From: Pithys albifrons albifrons
Taxonomy: Eukaryota; Chordata; Aves; Passeriformes; Thamnophilidae
Assembly: GCF_047495875.1 (NCBI RefSeq)
Contig: NC_092461.1
Location: forward strand, 93,998,431 to 94,062,430
Direction of reading: 5' to 3'
Length of the DNA: 64,000 nt
The notes below the pieces were generated by a model, which ran no database searches, had not been told where the DNA came from, and was given only the letters and a program-made list of their open reading frames with translations. Below are positions 23,301-36,376 of this stretch, piece after piece. Numbering within the stretch: the stretch's first letter is position 1; every line of letters starts with the position of its first letter. Both the position numbers and the translations under genes were made by a program.

Positions 23301-26300
23301 GAAGATATAACTATAAAAATACTTTTGGCACTATCCACACTGTCATCCTGGCCTCTCAGTCTGGGTTAGGGATTTTTTTCTCCTCTGAGATATGATCACA
23401 TTTATATAAGGTGTGCAAAAATACGCAGACCTCAAATCTTCACTTTGCATTGGTTGAGTAACATTCAAACCCCTGAAAAAGAACTAGTGATTCTGTTATT
23501 AAGAATGCTATAGAAGCAAAAACTAAATCTTGAAGTGATGGAAACATCATTTAGGAATCTTTGAATGTTGTTACAATTTTAAATCCAGAAACCCTTGTAT
23601 ACTAGCATTCATTTTTCTTATTTTCAAAATATTTCATTACATACATCAACTTTAGTCTGGTATAAGTCTAGCTGTTACATGAAAGATAAAAATCCCTCTT
23701 ATTGTTGGGATAAAATTTTCTTTTATTTACTTTAACAAATTAAGATAAAAGTTGGGTTCTAGACAGTTACATGTCCTGCAAACATTTCAGCCTATGTGCC
23801 TTTGCTCTAATGAATAGTTTTGGTACTGATCTTATTTCCAAAATCCACAAAAGGGTTTGGAAACAAAAACAATACCTGGATGAGCATAGAAAGAGAAGGA
23901 CCAAACGGAAGGTTTAGATCTTCCACAAAGTCCTTCCTAAGTACAACAGACATAAAAATAGATAGGAGTGAAAATAGTAATGCAATATACAAGCTTCCTA
24001 TCTCTGACTAGATTAGATTTTATATCATTTTTTTTATTGATATAAACAAAATACAGCATTTAATGGTCTGGTTCCCAATCAGTTATAGCAAAATATAAAT
24101 TCCAAATTAGAACATACACTGTAGAGATATTAGATACACATAGAACACAACATATAACAATAATACAATATATAAAAATACATAAATAACTTAAGGAGTT
24201 TAATGTTACTTTGATAAAATAGATTAACCAATAAGTACATTTGTAGTTTCCAGCAAAAACAAATCAAAGTATGCAATATTATTTTCATTCTTTTCCATTC
24301 TTGTGCATAAGCTTTCTTTTATGAAATGGGACTAGCATTCATTTCTTGCCCAAATCAAGTGTACACTTGAGTTCTGCATGGCAGAAGGAGAATGGCATGA
24401 TATATAGAAATGTAACTCATCACAGTACCTTTTTTTAACAAGTCTTTATGAATTATTTTATCAGTTGCACATATTGATTGCAAAGTATCACTTCAGCATA
24501 TTCATGACCATACTAGGTATGATTTTTATTGGTCTCAAATCACTCTGTTGGAATTGCAAAAGAAAATTTCATTACTTGTTATAACATTTATTATTACCAA
24601 TCTGTCTTAACCTTACTCTTCATTACTAACAAAAAGTAATTGTAGCTTATGACTACATTAACAGAAGTGTACCATCTGTAAATTAATTTCTAAACATCAA
24701 GGTCAGTATAACCTTTCACATTTAGTTCCTGCGTCATCAACAATACAATTTGTTTACGCCAAGCAAACTGCGTAAGTTTTCTCTGCTTACATTTCTGCAC
24801 AGTTAAGATACTGGAATATAATCAGCCCTCCCTTATTCTGAGCTTCAATGGATCCTAATTCTTTAAAGTAGCCTTCTAAAGAGTACAAATGTTTCATCAT
24901 TCATTTACATCAGTGCCAGAACTACAGGCTACAGTGCATTTCAAACAGGTAAGAGGGTCCTTCCTCAAAGACCTCACTGTAGATCAAATATAAAGATAAA
25001 AGAAAAACAACAGCAGTGAAGTTGATAAGGGATGCAGCTCCATGCATTGCACCTGTCTTGGGGATTTAAAGAAAACTCACAATCTACAGCTGAGTAGCAA
25101 TGAAAGATAAAAGATCAAATAAACAGAAGTTTTGTTAATAGTATCTTGATATTGTGACAGAACTCCTGGTCATAGAGGCAGGAAAGTCACAGGCAGAGTA
25201 TGTGAGCTCTTAAATAGATAGAGAGAATGACTCATCTGGGGGCAATGTGAAGAAGTCCAACTCAAAAGCACAAGAGGAATGAGGTAGTGCAACAGGAAGG
25301 GCTGAAGTAACAGAAGAGAAGTTGAAAACCTTCAAAAGTCTTTCAAAGATGCCATAGTCTTTTCTCAATTAAAGTTGTCTTCAAGAGGTATAAAGACTAA
25401 CCTTGAAAAATCGTGTCAAAAATGGAGATTATTTTAAAAATATTATTATTAATTCTATTAATTGCTTGCCTTAAAAAGTGAGAATAGTAATCATAAGACA
25501 ACAGTGAAACTAGGACTCCACGGGACTGAAGAAAAAAAAAAGAAAGAAAAGATGACTTAGAGAAAGCCAGTCCCATTAACCACTGAAGTCTGAAAAAATA
25601 TTTTTCTAAATATTAAATGTTTTGTTTCACTGCATATCTCCATGCTTTCAATTTTCAGACTCTGCTTTCCTCCAAGAAGTTTTACAAAAGTCAGAGAGCA
25701 ATATCAGTGTTTCTAAATGCAGAAACAACAAGAAAAGTGTTTAAAGTGTTTTTGAAAAGAAGAAAGCTATGCAATCACTACAAAGAGAAGAGACTCCTTC
25801 ACCTATACACTTCAGAGACTTTCATTATGCTAATAGTTCCTTAATCACATGTTTGAATTCAGGTGCCTTTCTGAAATGCCTTAACATTGGGCATGTAAAG
25901 TTACAAGAACACCCTTTTCTTACCTTGTGCATGTGAACGTAAGAGTTCAACACTTCTGTGAGGAAAATTTTTCCAAGGCCAACCATTGGCTCAACTATTC
26001 TAAAGTGGCTAAAGAGGCTTTTTTTGTTGGTCATGGGGTTTTTTGTTGGTTTGGTTTGTTTGTTTTTGTTTATTTTGAACAGCAGTTTACAGCACATGTC
26101 AAATTAGATATATTTAATTAACTCTCCTATACTGCCTTTATTTCTCAAGTACTGTCAAAATAAAATATCCAATTTCTTCTACAAAACCACAGAGAAAACT
26201 GAGTTTTCCTCCACAGATTTCAGCAAAAATTTGAAAATGAAAGTTTATCAGAATACGAGTATTATTCTGGTGCTAAGCAAAACACTTATTTACAAATAAA

Positions 26301-26952
26301 ACTAAGGGGGGAAAAAAGAGAAACCAGTTCAAATACTGCAATATCAAGATAAAAAAGAAGTTTCAAAAAATCATATCACAGCTATAAAAAAGATAAAAAG
26401 GATGATAAAAAGTAACGGAGTTTTTTTCTTTTCTGTTAAGTACACTGTCAATATTAAACTGATAATTCATAATAATAGCTAGTCTCAGAAAAGTGGGAAA
26501 ATAAACCAGCAGGAAATTGGAAATTATGCATGAAATAATATTCTCTAACCCTCCCAGTGCATCTGCATTTTATACTTGGGTTGTACAGTATGCAATAGAA
26601 GATACTTTAGGCCCTTAGGCAATTTGTACTGGACTAACTATGCCTTATCAAATACCATAAGGATGCCAATTTTACCTTTTGTCTATTTATTTTTTCCCAC
26701 TACTTAGCAAGGAAATAGCATTAAAACTGAGTGTGGTGTTGCAACAGCATTGCAAAATGCCTCTACAATCTTTTTGCTTATAAAACAGCCAGGCTACCTG
26801 TCAGCTTCATTGTCACTGCTCCTGCTGTATATGTGAATTCAAGCACTATACCACACTTCATCCAGGTGAACTTACCCTGCACCTCCTTCGTAGAATGAGG
26901 GCTCCATGTAGGGTTCAGGCTTGAATGACTGCTCAATCCTTAATTTCTGTTG
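20346..26952. other. long AT-rich unique stretch, no gene seen
   Basis: No frame exceeds about 140 codons and none shows a motif. A T/G-rich tract lies at about 26011-26077. A short direct repeat of GAAGCTTCAA-type occurs near 21545-21565. The region could be intron or gene desert. Confidence 0.5.
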
Positions 26953-27045
26953 TGGTGTGCTGACCTTGGCTGGCTGCCCAACCAACGCTGCCACTCACTC
27001 ACTCTCTGTCCTATATAGGACCAGGGGAATATATGTTTCCTTCTA
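26953..27045 (-). mobile_element. short avian LTR relic
   Basis: The stretch GACCTTGGCTGGCTGCCCAA and the following CCAACGCTGCCACTCACTC...GGACCAGGGGAATATA recall the (reversed) 3' end of a common avian ERV LTR. Only about 90 bases are recognisable and no target duplication was found. Recognition is from memory of the family, so moderate at best. Confidence 0.45.
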
Positions 27046-30000
27046 CTCCTTCTCTGATCTTTAATGTTCATAGAGTTGCTCCCCATTCTTCATTTGTCTG
27101 TGAAATGCCAGTGCATTCAGGCATTGCAGACTTCTTGGTTATATTATTTAAAGATCCAATCCTTCTTCTTAAATTTTATCATCCATTTTAATCTTCCATT
27201 CTAACATCTCCCCTCTCACCACCACCATCATTCTCCCCCTGCCTCCTCTCCGCCTCAGTTCTTGTGCTTTCTACTTAATTCTTCACATTTAAAAGATACA
27301 TGAAAAAGTGCAAAAGGCTTACATCAAGGGATGCTGTCAAATATGCATGTACATCTAGGAACAGTGTTTGGTGATGGTTGCAAAAACATGTCATTCAGGT
27401 GCAGCCTCATTTCTTACATAAAAATAACCGAACAATTTAAGCAACATTTGCTCACTAAGTCCTTTCTGTGTTTAAGGCTCTCCTTTTCAAAGAAGCCTTC
27501 AACATTTCATGTCTGTTATTGAAAATTACTTTTTAAAAATTTAGTTCAGGTTTGGACATCACAGGTTTACTACCTCAGATGGTGGGCATTAGTCTTTCGA
27601 CAGCACTTAAAAACTCTTTGCAATTCTTTTCTCCTGAAAAAAAATCAGCTTTATAAATGCCAGTCCACATAGGAAATATTGGAAGATGACCATTATTCTA
27701 GTCTTTCAGTTTGTTAAGTATATTTTTTCAACAAACCCAAGTATGTTCCAAGTTAGTGTTAGCTTTCATTTTGTCCTGTAAGCAGGACATGACACCATAT
27801 AAAGCCATGTATGAGCTAATGAATTCCAAAAACCACAGTATCCATATAGTATTGAATAAACCTGAATTTGTAAATTACAGAGAAGTTCTCCTCAGCACAT
27901 CAGAATTAGAGACTCCAAACTACAAGAGAGCTATGGCACACTCATGTGCATGTTGAAAATCTAAGCTGGCAAAATTGCCTGGTGAATTCCCCAACAGCGT
28001 GTGTCCAGTTCAGAACACTTAAAACTTGAACTGATGTCTTCCCACTATGACAAAGGTCACTACAAACCTCTGTCCACCTATAAACCCCTGATTATTTCTC
28101 TACTGAAGAAATTTCTGAAAGCTTAGGAGAAATTCTACCAAAAAAAAAAATAACCATTCCTACCTGTTCAGTGTCTCAGCATTTGGATTATACAAACTAA
28201 TTTCTCTACTTTTACTTTTGGACACAAGGATGTCCACAAGGACATATGGAACTAGTAAATATCCACCAAGTTTTCCCTGATGAACATCTGTTTTCTTATT
28301 TAAAAATTGTATACAGTACTTTTTAAAGCGGGTAAATATCAACAGCTACAAAACAGAGATACAAAAAGAGAACAAATTTCCAAAGCAGTTTCCATTAATC
28401 AGCATAACTGCAGATAGAGCAAGAGGTTTGACAAGCAGAGTATTGTTCCAAAGTCTACCCCCTGTAAAAGGTTTGATCAGGTCTTGTGTCTCCCTGTATC
28501 TTTTCAAGTCCCCTGGTATTGAATGGGCACTCCCAAAGCATCTTTTCAGGCAATACTGTGGCTATCACAATTTTACAGATAATCTTTTCTGTAGATACTT
28601 TTTAAGCTGCTCTCTCCTGCAGTAAATTTGGACACTGGTATATGCAGGGTTATTTCCCCTTTAGAATCTGAAAGACCAAAGAAGTAGGTACAAAATTTAC
28701 CCAATACTATAATAAAGTTCTTAGTAATCTCCATTTTATCATTTGGAAATCAAAATTAATAGGAAGTATCAGTTACCTAACTATTGCCTGAAGTCTTATG
28801 TTGATGGATAAATGGCTCAAGCATTTACCTGTTCACACATGATATGTGATATCAAAAAAATTAGATGGCATCTCAAACTATGACAGAAAATGGCTTAATT
28901 TTTAAAGGATAAACCCCAAAATCTTCAGTTTCTTCAACAGATAACCTGGAAATGAGCAGAGCACTGAACTATTTCTTATTGTCAAAATATAAAGCAGTTG
29001 GTTTAAGCTAATCCAACTTCAATGTGACAAAAGTGTGCTTGAGGAACTAAAAAATATTTTACCACACAAACTGATGAAAAGTACCTCAACCATGCTGCTA
29101 GAAACCTATGCTATGATCTCTTCAAACTATTATAATCTGTTCTTCTTCCATGAAAATGACCCTGTTTTATTTTATTAAATTGTCTTTGGGGGTAGGACAG
29201 TAGGTGGTGTGAGGGGGATCCAGATCTGCCTAGCCACCATCTGTGGTATATAGTCAAACTGACAAAATATTAAAAAGAAATTATATTTTTATGGATTTAG
29301 CCTTTCATATTTCCCTGAATAAGGACTTCTCAGATACATGAGGCAAAATGCTTATAAACATCAGAAAGTAAATGTTTCCTCTAGTTCATCAGAGATTGAC
29401 AACTTCCACAGGACAACTGCACAGAGAACGCTTTTGGATCAAGGAATATTATGGATTATTTTATTGTCAGTATCTTTAAAAGGGTGAGTAGCTGGAGCTA
29501 AATACGTGAAGCAGCGTGGCAGTGGTGGGGAGTGTTGTGTTAAAAAACCCTCAGCATTATTCCTAGGTTTTGAAAAAGCAAGACTGATTTTTTTCCTCTG
29601 GCATATTTGATATGCCAAGTAAGGCTTTTCTGAATGTTCAGTTTGTTTTGACCTATTCTCAGATTGAATAAATTTGTTATTCATCAGTTTTCAATTAATT
29701 ACCAGACATTCTGATTACCAGTATAAGTGTTTAGCTTTAAATGCTATGTAGACTTCCAAGAGAAAGCAACCTAAATGGGAAAAAGCTGATTCTGTGCAAT
29801 TAAAGTAACACTTTGCTTTGGACAGCTGAAAATATTAACATCATGTTGCAAGCATATGCTGATGGATCAGAGGTCCATTGGCAAATAAGTTAAAGATGAC
29901 AGACAGCTTTGCAAACTAAACATGTTTTTTTCTGATAGGGGCATGATACTGTGACTGCCAGTGTATCATAAACAAGTCGGAAGCTGAAAAGAGGAGAGGA

Positions 30001-31824
30001 AGAAAAAATAAGATGAAATCAAGCTAGGACAATTGTTTCAGCAGAAGCAACTCCAGATGAAAATTATAGGAAAATGTAAAGTTAACCTGTCTATCCATTA
30101 CCTCTAATGTCAGCATTTGAATTAAATGAGGAAAAAGATTGTTTACAGAGACAGCACCAAAGAACAGATTTCAGAACCTTCCTACTACCAGCATGGAGAT
30201 CTTCACCAGAGATATTGCAACATGAGGCAAAATGCTGAATTCCTGACTTTAAGGTAGCTTACTATATAGTACAGTATCTTTAGTTAATTCTTAAAAACAT
30301 TACCCCTTCCTGTTTAACTGTAACTTGAAAAAAAATCTTCTTGTAGAAAGTGGATGCATAATCTCTCTCAACCAGCCATTTTCATTTTGAATTCCTAAAG
30401 AGGATGGGCAATGAAATTTAGTATGTGGACTTTGCCAAAGAAAGCAAGCTACTTTTCTATCTTGTTCCCACATTGCCATACTGCTGCATTTGACATCACA
30501 GCAAAAAAAAAAAAAATTATACAGGACAAAAGAAATACATATATAGATATAATGCAAAAAGCATGCGCAAGTTTTGAAAAAGTTAAATTAAGTTTAGGCT
30601 ATGGTAGCACTCAAAACTTCAAATCCATTTCTGACAAAACAGTTCCACTTGTCTATTTCTTGCATGTTTTGGAACCATTAGGTGCTTTTTATTAAAAAAA
30701 AAAAAAAACAACAAACCAAAACACAAACCAAAACAAACAAACAAAATAATTATTGAAGACATTCAGCAGCTGGTCAGTTCAGTAGAGCAGTAACAGGATT
30801 TTAAATATCCTATCTCAACAACTTGTACTTTGGTCTCTCCCTACTCCCTTTTAACCAAATATTTGTGAAACATCAGTATATGAAAATCCTCCAATGTCTG
30901 CTTATTACTCACAGTTAATCTCTACATCTAGGTAGTATTATTACCTTTGCTTAACTTGTGTTATTCACTCACTGTATTTTGCCCTTTTGAGTTAAGAAAT
31001 GCAGGGATGCAGTTTTTAAAGTAGTTTTCCTCAAGCAGTCTTCATACAAATAGCAACTCTACATTTAGAGTCACGGTTCTTAGCCATTTTGCCTGACTTC
31101 CTCCTAGGCTAAAATTACGTAAAATTAATGAATTCTGCCATGTTCAAATTAGTTCTTTAAGTTAAAGACTTGGGGGGAAAGCTAAGGTTAAGGGCAACAT
31201 GCATTTCACTTTGTTATACACAGAATAGGCAGCTTTCCTATTGCTGTCTCTGGTGCTTTGGGCAAGATTCACCACATTCCACATTAAACAAAACAATGAA
31301 TTGCAGTTCAAGTCCTTCTGGCTTCCTAATGCTAATTAGAGTTTTAAACAACCTTTTAGAAGCATAAATGGATCAAATTTATAACAGTGTCCTGAAGGCA
31401 CAAATAGATTTCATTCCTTTCCTGCTGGTAATCTCTCTGTCCTACATATCCCACAGAATAACTCACTTCATTCTGATGGCTACTTCACATCAAATGTCTG
31501 ACTGTTACTGGGGTGCCACTGGACTAGTCACTTACAGCAGCAGTAATTTCCCTGCAGTTTTTGACTTATAAGTCTTCATCTCCCAGCCACGCATTACTTC
31601 CTCCCACCCCTGTAACTGCAGAAATTAGTAATTCAGCAGTGTCTAAACATAAATGAAAAATAAAAATTACAAATACCATACAAAACAATGCCATTGGAAT
31701 TTCCCCTGGGAAATATCACACCTTCTGTTAACTTTGTTATCTCTAATACTCTCTCACAGCATGAGTGCAGTTGGGATGATATGGCCTGGTTGATTGGTAT
31801 CTTTCTCCAGCAATCAGTTGGAAA
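27046..31824. other. AT-rich unique DNA with one A/C tract
   Basis: No genes recognised. An A run followed by an ACAAACC-type tract is at 30694-30748. Remaining frames are short. Confidence 0.5.
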
Positions 31825-32410
31825 AATCATAGATTCATATAACGGTTTGTCTTGGAAACAACCTTTTAGATCCTACGACCCCACCATTGCCAAGGACACC
31901 TTCCACGAGGTCAGGTTGCTGAGAGTTCCAGCCTGGCCTTGAACACTTTGAGGGATGGGACATCCTCAGCTTCTCTGTGCAACTTGTTCCAGTGACTCAC
32001 TATATTCATGGTGAAGAGTTTTTTTCCTGATATCTAATTTAAATCTAACCTCTTTCAGTTTCAAGCCATCCTCCCTTGTCCTGTCACTATAAGGTCTTCC
32101 CAAAGCCTTCTCTTCTCCAGACCAAACAACCTCAAATTTCTCAGCCTTTCCTCATAGCAAAAGTACTTCAACCCTCTGACCATCTTTGTAGCCCTACTCT
32201 GGACTTGTTCCAAAAGGTCCAAGTCCTTCTTATGTTGGGTGTACCAGAGCTCAGCACAGTACTCCAGGTGGGGTCTTATAAGAGCAGGGAAGAATCACCT
32301 ACCTCAACCTGTTGGCCATGCTTCCTTTGATGCAGCCCAGAGGATGCAGCTGACTTTCTGGCCTGAAAGTACACAGTGCTGGCCTATGTTGAGCTACTTG
32401 TCAGCCAAAG
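31825..32410 (-). mobile_element. older CR1 LINE 3' fragment
   Basis: On the plus strand it starts AATCATAGATTCATATAACG, then shows the reversed CR1 3' untranslated and ORF2 C-terminal sequence (CCACGAGGTCAGGTTGC, TCAAGCCATCCTCCCTTGTC, CTCCAGGTGGGGTCTTATA) and fades near GTTGAGCTACTTGTCAGCC. It differs a good deal from the copies at 4.7, 10.7 and 35-38 kb, so it belongs to an older CR1 subfamily. Confidence 0.85.
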
Positions 32411-35280
32411 AATGACACATATAATTTCATCAGATACTAAAACAGGAAAATATAAGACCTCACTATAATATTTGGTGTAAAGAAATAAAATATTTAGTCA
32501 TCACTTAGTAATTTATTGGAAAATTATTTTCTGTGGGAAAGATACTCTTCTACATTATCAAACACCCCTTACAGCCACTTAAGTTCTAAAAAGAAGTTCA
32601 AAATGCTGCAATATAACTCCTTTAGGCACACTCCAAGAGTACATCTAGTTTGCCACTGACCCAGGTTGAAAGAACAAAGAAGCTCCATAGATTCCAATCA
32701 CATGATGATCTGCCTTTGTTGTTCTGTATTGATGCAGAAATTTAGTGATATAGATTTGAAATGTTTGCCTGCAACATTGAGCTCTACTTCTCCAAACAGA
32801 AGACTTTTGTGGCTAATATAGTTTCTGAGTGTAACTATCCAAGAGCTTAAAATCAGAAAGGAAAGAAGCATAGATAACTAGGTTGCTTGAAAGCAAACAC
32901 AAAAAAAGTTCATAAGCTTTATGATACTCTTGTAAGACATTTCCAAATACCCGTTGCCCTCCTTCATTTCCTCTCCCCCCAAAAATATGCAGAGGAAAGC
33001 CAAGTCCATGATTTATACTTATGCCTCCTTAGGGAGGAAATGCAGGCACCATAAACTCAAAACTTGTATGAAACACTGGACCTCTACTACCTGAACATTT
33101 TTCACTATATAGTCTAGGAAAGGTACACAGAAAGGGTTGCAAGAAGCAGCACTCTCAGCACTTTAAGGAGTTGTGTTCCCTGCTGAGGTAAGAGGACACA
33201 TCAAATATGCTAACTTTAGGCCTTTGGGTGTGAAAATAGTCAAGAGTTTTGGTCTCCTCAGGTAGATAATATTCCCTCACTAGTTGTGAGCCTTAAGTCT
33301 TTTGACCAAAAGTACAATTCAAGTATTCCTCCACCTGTATAAATATAAGGTACAGATATACAGATGGTATAGACATACACAAAACAATTGTAAAGGAAAA
33401 AAACCCATCTCTTTATTCAGCTATAAAACCTGCCATCCATCTAAACAAAACCAGAACTATACAGGCCTCATTAAATATTAGTTTCTGTGCAGTTTTAGTT
33501 TAAAAAAAAAGAAAACAAAACAAACCCCAAAACATTTTCATAATACTTTGCTTAGATATATTGCTTGATGTTTTTACTTCTGTCCCATTTAAGATGAGAC
33601 ATCAGTACTTTCTTTCTTATGTATTTGTATTATCCCATTAAATGAAAGCATACATGTGGCTCTTTGCCTGCAGCTTGGGGAAATTGGACTCTATAACCAA
33701 CCAGATCCCTGTAGTCCAATGTTCTGTCTTCTTGCCACTGAACACATCGTTAGCTCAGTTGCAAGGAAAGTTTACAAATGAATATTGGTAAATTTGTTGC
33801 TCACTGGACATAACAAAACCCTGAAGATTAATATATATCACCAAGCCAAGGATTTTTGACTTGAAATCCAAGAGTATCAAAGTTGTTTAACTTCTTTTGA
33901 ACATTTTATCTTGTATCTATCTATGCTGTAAAGGTTCCTAAAAGATAGTGAGATGAGGGGTTGCTTCTTTTCAGCTGTCTTTTACTCTAAAATGGGTTTA
34001 ACCTGAAGATAGATTACCATGTCATGCTTTTATCATAAATAACTTTCAGAAATGACTATCAGGTGTTAGAAATGTGAAACTCATTTCCCACTCCCTTGCC
34101 CATTATAAGCACTTCAAGCTTGGAAATTAACATAGTAAAAAAATTTCACTATTCACAAACAGGGTTCCGTAAAAATTAAGGTTGCATAGTCTTGCTGCAT
34201 GAATATTATAAACACATGGTTTATTCCTCCACTCTTTTAAAACTAATTTTATTCAAAATATACATGTTTTCAGATCCACATCTTAATCTTCTGTTCCAGC
34301 TCTCCAAAACCTCATAACATTAGTGTCTGGTAACACAACATGTTTTACCAGGCACCAGGGACACTTGGCATAATGAGGCAGTGATTTAAAATCAAGTCTG
34401 CCAAAACAGCTACAAAAGTTACAGAAAGACTCAAAATAAGCATTCTCAGGAGAGCTGCAGAGCAATGAGCTCTGTGAGTTGAAATTTAAACCTGACAGAG
34501 GTCAAAAATAAAGCAGTTTTGTTATGCCTGATTATCATAGGTCTCTTATTACAGTCTACCATGTAAAACATGTCTGTCTTGGCTGTGATCAAGCATGCTA
34601 TTGAATCCAGAAAGACAGAGCTCTAGAATGCTCTGTGATATTTTGCTCTTACAAGACTCACATTTACAACTGCTCAAAATGTTCTAAATTCACCTTAGAA
34701 AAAGCACCATCTGGCTATTACTGACTGCAAATTACCAGCTGTGAAATATTACTATATTAAGAAGGTCAGCCAAAACAACAGCTGACCTTTTGTGCTATAG
34801 AAATGCTGTGTATAAACCTCATAACATTTTGATCCAGATTTCAACTTACAAACAAAACTTATGCTAATTTTGTTGTTTTTTTTTTTTTCACAGAAGAGTG
34901 TATTTTCTTCAATATTTTAGGGATGAAAAATAAAAATAAAAATACTAATTTTTGAAAAGGTTTAATTCTGATGTATCACTGAAATTAATGAAGGATTTGT
35001 CTTTATCGCAGATTTGAAGATAGATACTCTATTGTAATTTAGGGCATTTTCTCAACATTAATTTCTCTATATTACTTTTCTTTCTCGAGACCTTTTTTAT
35101 TGATCCTTCAACAAGAGCTTTAAATGTTCTCGTTTACTTTTTTCCTTTTTTTCTTTTTTTTTTAAATGGAACTAATATTCATATGAGGTGAAAACTATTT
35201 TCGAGGAAGAAAGGTATTTCTGTGGCCCTTTTTTTTTTTTGCTGTTTGTTTGCTTGTTTCTCTTTTCTATCTTTCCCCAC
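32411..35280. other. AT-rich unique DNA with a T/G tract before the CR1
   Basis: No genes recognised. Notable only for a 9-bp hairpin with AGGTCA arms at 34762-34789, an A/C tract at 33502-33533 and a T/G-rich run at 35230-35263 abutting the CR1. Confidence 0.5.
34762..34789. repeat. 9-bp inverted repeat containing AGGTCA half-sites
   Basis: AAGGTCAGC at 34762-34770 and GCTGACCTT at 34781-34789, with a 10-base loop. AGGTCA is the half-site of nuclear receptors, but the spacing here is not a standard receptor element. Confidence 0.5.
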
Positions 35281-35309
35281 AGCTCAAGGCAGTCAGGCCT
35301 CCCAAAAAA

Positions 35310-36374
35310 ATGAAAGCTGTTGCTCCTGTTACCAGTAGAGGGGTCTCAATACAGACAGAACCCTCTAAAAAGGATGCAGCCACTCAGGCCTCTGGCTGCA
35401 TAGACTCTTTGAGCCTGGACCTACTACCAGAGGACAGTATGAGAAGCACCTGCATACGATGTGAGCAGGTGAACAATTTGCTGGGTCTGGTGGCAGAGCT
35501 AAAGGAAGAGGTGGATAGGCTCAGAAACATAAGGGAGAGTGAAAGGGAAATTGACTGGTGGAGTCACACCCTTTCCACTCCCAAGGAAGCCCAGCAGGAG
35601 GTGGTGAAGCCCAGCCCCTCCTGCCATCAGGCAGACAGAACAGACCATAGGGATGGGGACGAATGGAAACAGGTGCCTGGTCATAGAGGCAAAAACACCC
35701 CCTCTCGACCCCTTTCACCTGCCAGGGTGCCCTTAAAAAACAGGTATATGGCCCTGGACTCGGACAGTCTGTTGGAGGACAGTCAGGAGGAGGATCTGTC
35801 TACAAGGTCTTCTGGTTTCCCCCAGGCTACCGGATGGGTTACAACTACAGGTAAGAGGAAAAAGAGAAGGGTTGTTGTAATCGGTGATTCCTTTCTGAGG
35901 GGAACTGAGGGCCCTGTATGTCGGCCAGACCCATCCCACAGGGAGGTTTGCTGCCTTCCTGGAGCCAGGGTGAGGGATATTACCAAAAGACTTCCGAAGC
36001 TTATTCAACCCTCAGACTATTACCCACTGTTGGTTGTCCAGGTTGGAAGTGATGACGTTAATAAAAGGAGTACCAGAGTAATTAAAAAAGATTTCAAGGA
36101 ACTGACCCGATCTCTTCATGGGACAGGAGCACAGGTAGTAATTGTCTCAGTTCCTGTGCTAGCTGGGATGAATGAGGAGAGGTTTAGGAAAGCCCAGCTT
36201 ACCAATAGGTGGCTTAGGGGATGGTGCTATCGTCAAAATTTTGGGTTTTTTGATCATGGGGCAAACTCCGTGTTGCCCAGTCTCGTCAAAGCAGATGGGC
36301 TTCATTTATCTAGGGAGGGCAAAAGAACTGTAGTGTATAAGTTGGCAGGGTTGCTTAGGAGGGCTTTAAAGTAG
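35310..36374 (+). CDS. CR1 ORF1 protein with SGNH/GDSL-like esterase domain
   Basis: Intact 354-residue frame from the ATG at 35310; an earlier in-frame TTG at 35250 lies in flanking T-rich DNA and is not a likely start. Near the N-terminus a C-x2-C pair (CIRCEQ) precedes a short coiled-coil-like stretch (VNNLLGLVAELKEEVDRL). A basic linker (GKRKKRRVVV) leads into the esterase-like domain: GDSFLRG (block I nucleophile Ser), PGARVRDI, then QVGSDDVN where CR1-type proteins usually have GTND, and DGLHLSREGK (Asp and His of the catalytic pair). In CR1 elements ORF1 proteins bind nucleic acid and carry this esterase domain; its role in retrotransposition is not settled. The uninterrupted frame is unusual beside the broken ORF2 and suggests a fairly recent insertion. 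The Asn-to-Asp change in block III may impair the oxyanion hole. Confidence 0.85.
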   Translation: MKAVAPVTSRGVSIQTEPSKKDAATQASGCIDSLSLDLLPEDSMRSTCIRCEQVNNLLGLVAELKEEVDRLRNIRESEREIDWWSHTLSTPKEAQQEVVKPSPSCHQADRTDHRDGDEWKQVPGHRGKNTPSRPLSPARVPLKNRYMALDSDSLLEDSQEEDLSTRSSGFPQATGWVTTTGKRKKRRVVVIGDSFLRGTEGPVCRPDPSHREVCCLPGARVRDITKRLPKLIQPSDYYPLLVVQVGSDDVNKRSTRVIKKDFKELTRSLHGTGAQVVIVSVPVLAGMNEERFRKAQLTNRWLRGWCYRQNFGFFDHGANSVLPSLVKADGLHLSREGKRTVVYKLAGLLRRALK

Positions 36375-36376
36375 GT

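Noticed and set aside
26410..27300. possible host exon in the slightly GC-richer stretch
   Set aside because: No frame of useful length or splice-flanked codon pattern is visible; part of it (26953-27045) resembles an LTR relic.
35250..35309. upstream extension of CR1 ORF1
   Set aside because: The extension starts at a TTG in T-rich flanking DNA; the ATG at 35310 starts the recognisable ORF1 sequence.
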